From Voacanga thouarsii (Eukaryota > Streptophyta > Magnoliopsida > Gentianales > Apocynaceae), in NCBI GenBank assembly GCA_026120185.1, contig JANUWF010001622.1, positions 1,054,001 to 1,118,000 on the forward strand: a stretch of DNA of 64,000 bases, read 5' to 3'. The notes below the pieces were generated by a model. It searched no databases and had not been told where the DNA came from. It saw only the letters and a program-made list of their open reading frames with translations. Of this stretch, positions 60,096 to 64,000 are shown in pieces (the stretch's first letter is position 1; every line of letters begins with the position of its first letter). The translations under genes and the position numbers were made by a program.

Positions 60096-60313
60096 GGAAC
60101 TTGCTTGCTAAACTTTTATTGGGAACAAAATTTTTTACTTAAATTGATGACAAAGGAAGTTTAGAAATAACCAATTTAGGTTGCAACGTGTTGTAGATAG
60201 TACATTTTAATATTCATCCAATTTTAAGGATTTATATATTTATAGTATTTTGAACTTATGGACGATAACTATCCATATGTCGATGTATGCAATCTTCTTA
60301 AAATCAAATTTAG

Positions 60314-63800
<3,487 letters not shown>

Positions 63801-63807
63801 ATTTCAT

Positions 63808-64000
63808 TATAAATAGACTTAGTGTTGGCTTCTCCTAAGTTGTCACTTATCGTTCATCAAATAGCAGGTGCAGGAAAAAGAACCAACTTTGTGTTTGTAA
63901 AAAATGGTTGGTTTTCCTGGATAATTGTACAAATGAGGAAGGCCTCGGACCTTGAGAGCATCAAGCATTCTGTTGCCAGTTGGGCCTGGCCCTTAGTCAA
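63808..64000 (+). promoter_or_regulatory. Possible promoter of a gene running off the right edge
   Basis: A TATAAATA box lies at 63808-63815, followed by about 120 bp of leader-like sequence. An ATG at 63933 opens a frame that reaches the window end without a stop (22 codons). An earlier ATG at 63904 stops after six codons. The evidence is only positional, and no protein family is recognisable. Confidence 0.25.

Overview
The window is nuclear DNA of a flowering plant, almost certainly a eudicot. Four intact intron-containing plant genes stand in AT-rich spacers, and about 45 kb is nested transposable elements typical of plants (L1 LINE, Copia, Gypsy/Tat, CACTA, hAT, MULE-like). I cannot name the species from sequence alone.

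Intact genes. A Rab6/RABH1-type small GTPase (minus, 2080-5449, six exons, 208 aa) and a GOT1-type Golgi transport protein (plus, 41296-43287, six coding exons, 140 aa) both belong to Golgi vesicle traffic. A mitochondrial acyl carrier protein (plus, 53970-56133, two exons, 123 aa) serves mitochondrial fatty acid and lipoate synthesis. A secreted pectin-methylesterase/invertase-inhibitor-like protein (minus, 59470-60027, single exon, 185 aa) acts in the cell wall or vacuole. They look independent; nothing suggests joint regulation. A broken first exon resembling the chloroplast Holliday junction resolvase MOC1 lies at 52393-53046 (minus).

The 6.4-37.05 kb block is one transposon nest. The host is a degenerate L1 LINE split into five pieces (6.44-7.87, 22.73-23.11, 23.83-25.30, 32.72-33.71, 36.15-37.05 kb). 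It was entered by a solo LTR (7873-22733), which was entered by a 13.3-kb CACTA element (8980-22315), which was entered by a 2-kb solo LTR (9248-11284, TSD GTTAC). The LINE also holds two related hAT elements (23.11-23.83 kb; 33710-36144, TSD CTCTTGAT) and a Gypsy/Tat element (25303-32714, TSD CGAAT). The Tat element carries a reverse-oriented plant-mobile-domain gene and lacks a visible integrase. The second hAT element contains a further hAT-like insert and a Pack-MULE-like hairpin element with a protein-like fragment.

The 44.9-52.15 kb block is a second nest: a hAT-like element, then a long-TIR element, then a Copia element (46337-51761, TSD CATTT, two 367-bp LTRs differing at 2 positions by my reading). 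In this Copia element the protease-integrase region is replaced by a reverse-oriented, intron-containing RKD (RWP-RK domain) transcription factor gene copy. A solo LTR of the same family (5730-6096) sits 281 bp upstream of the Rab GTPase start codon. This RKD-carrying, non-autonomous Copia element is the most noteworthy object in the window.
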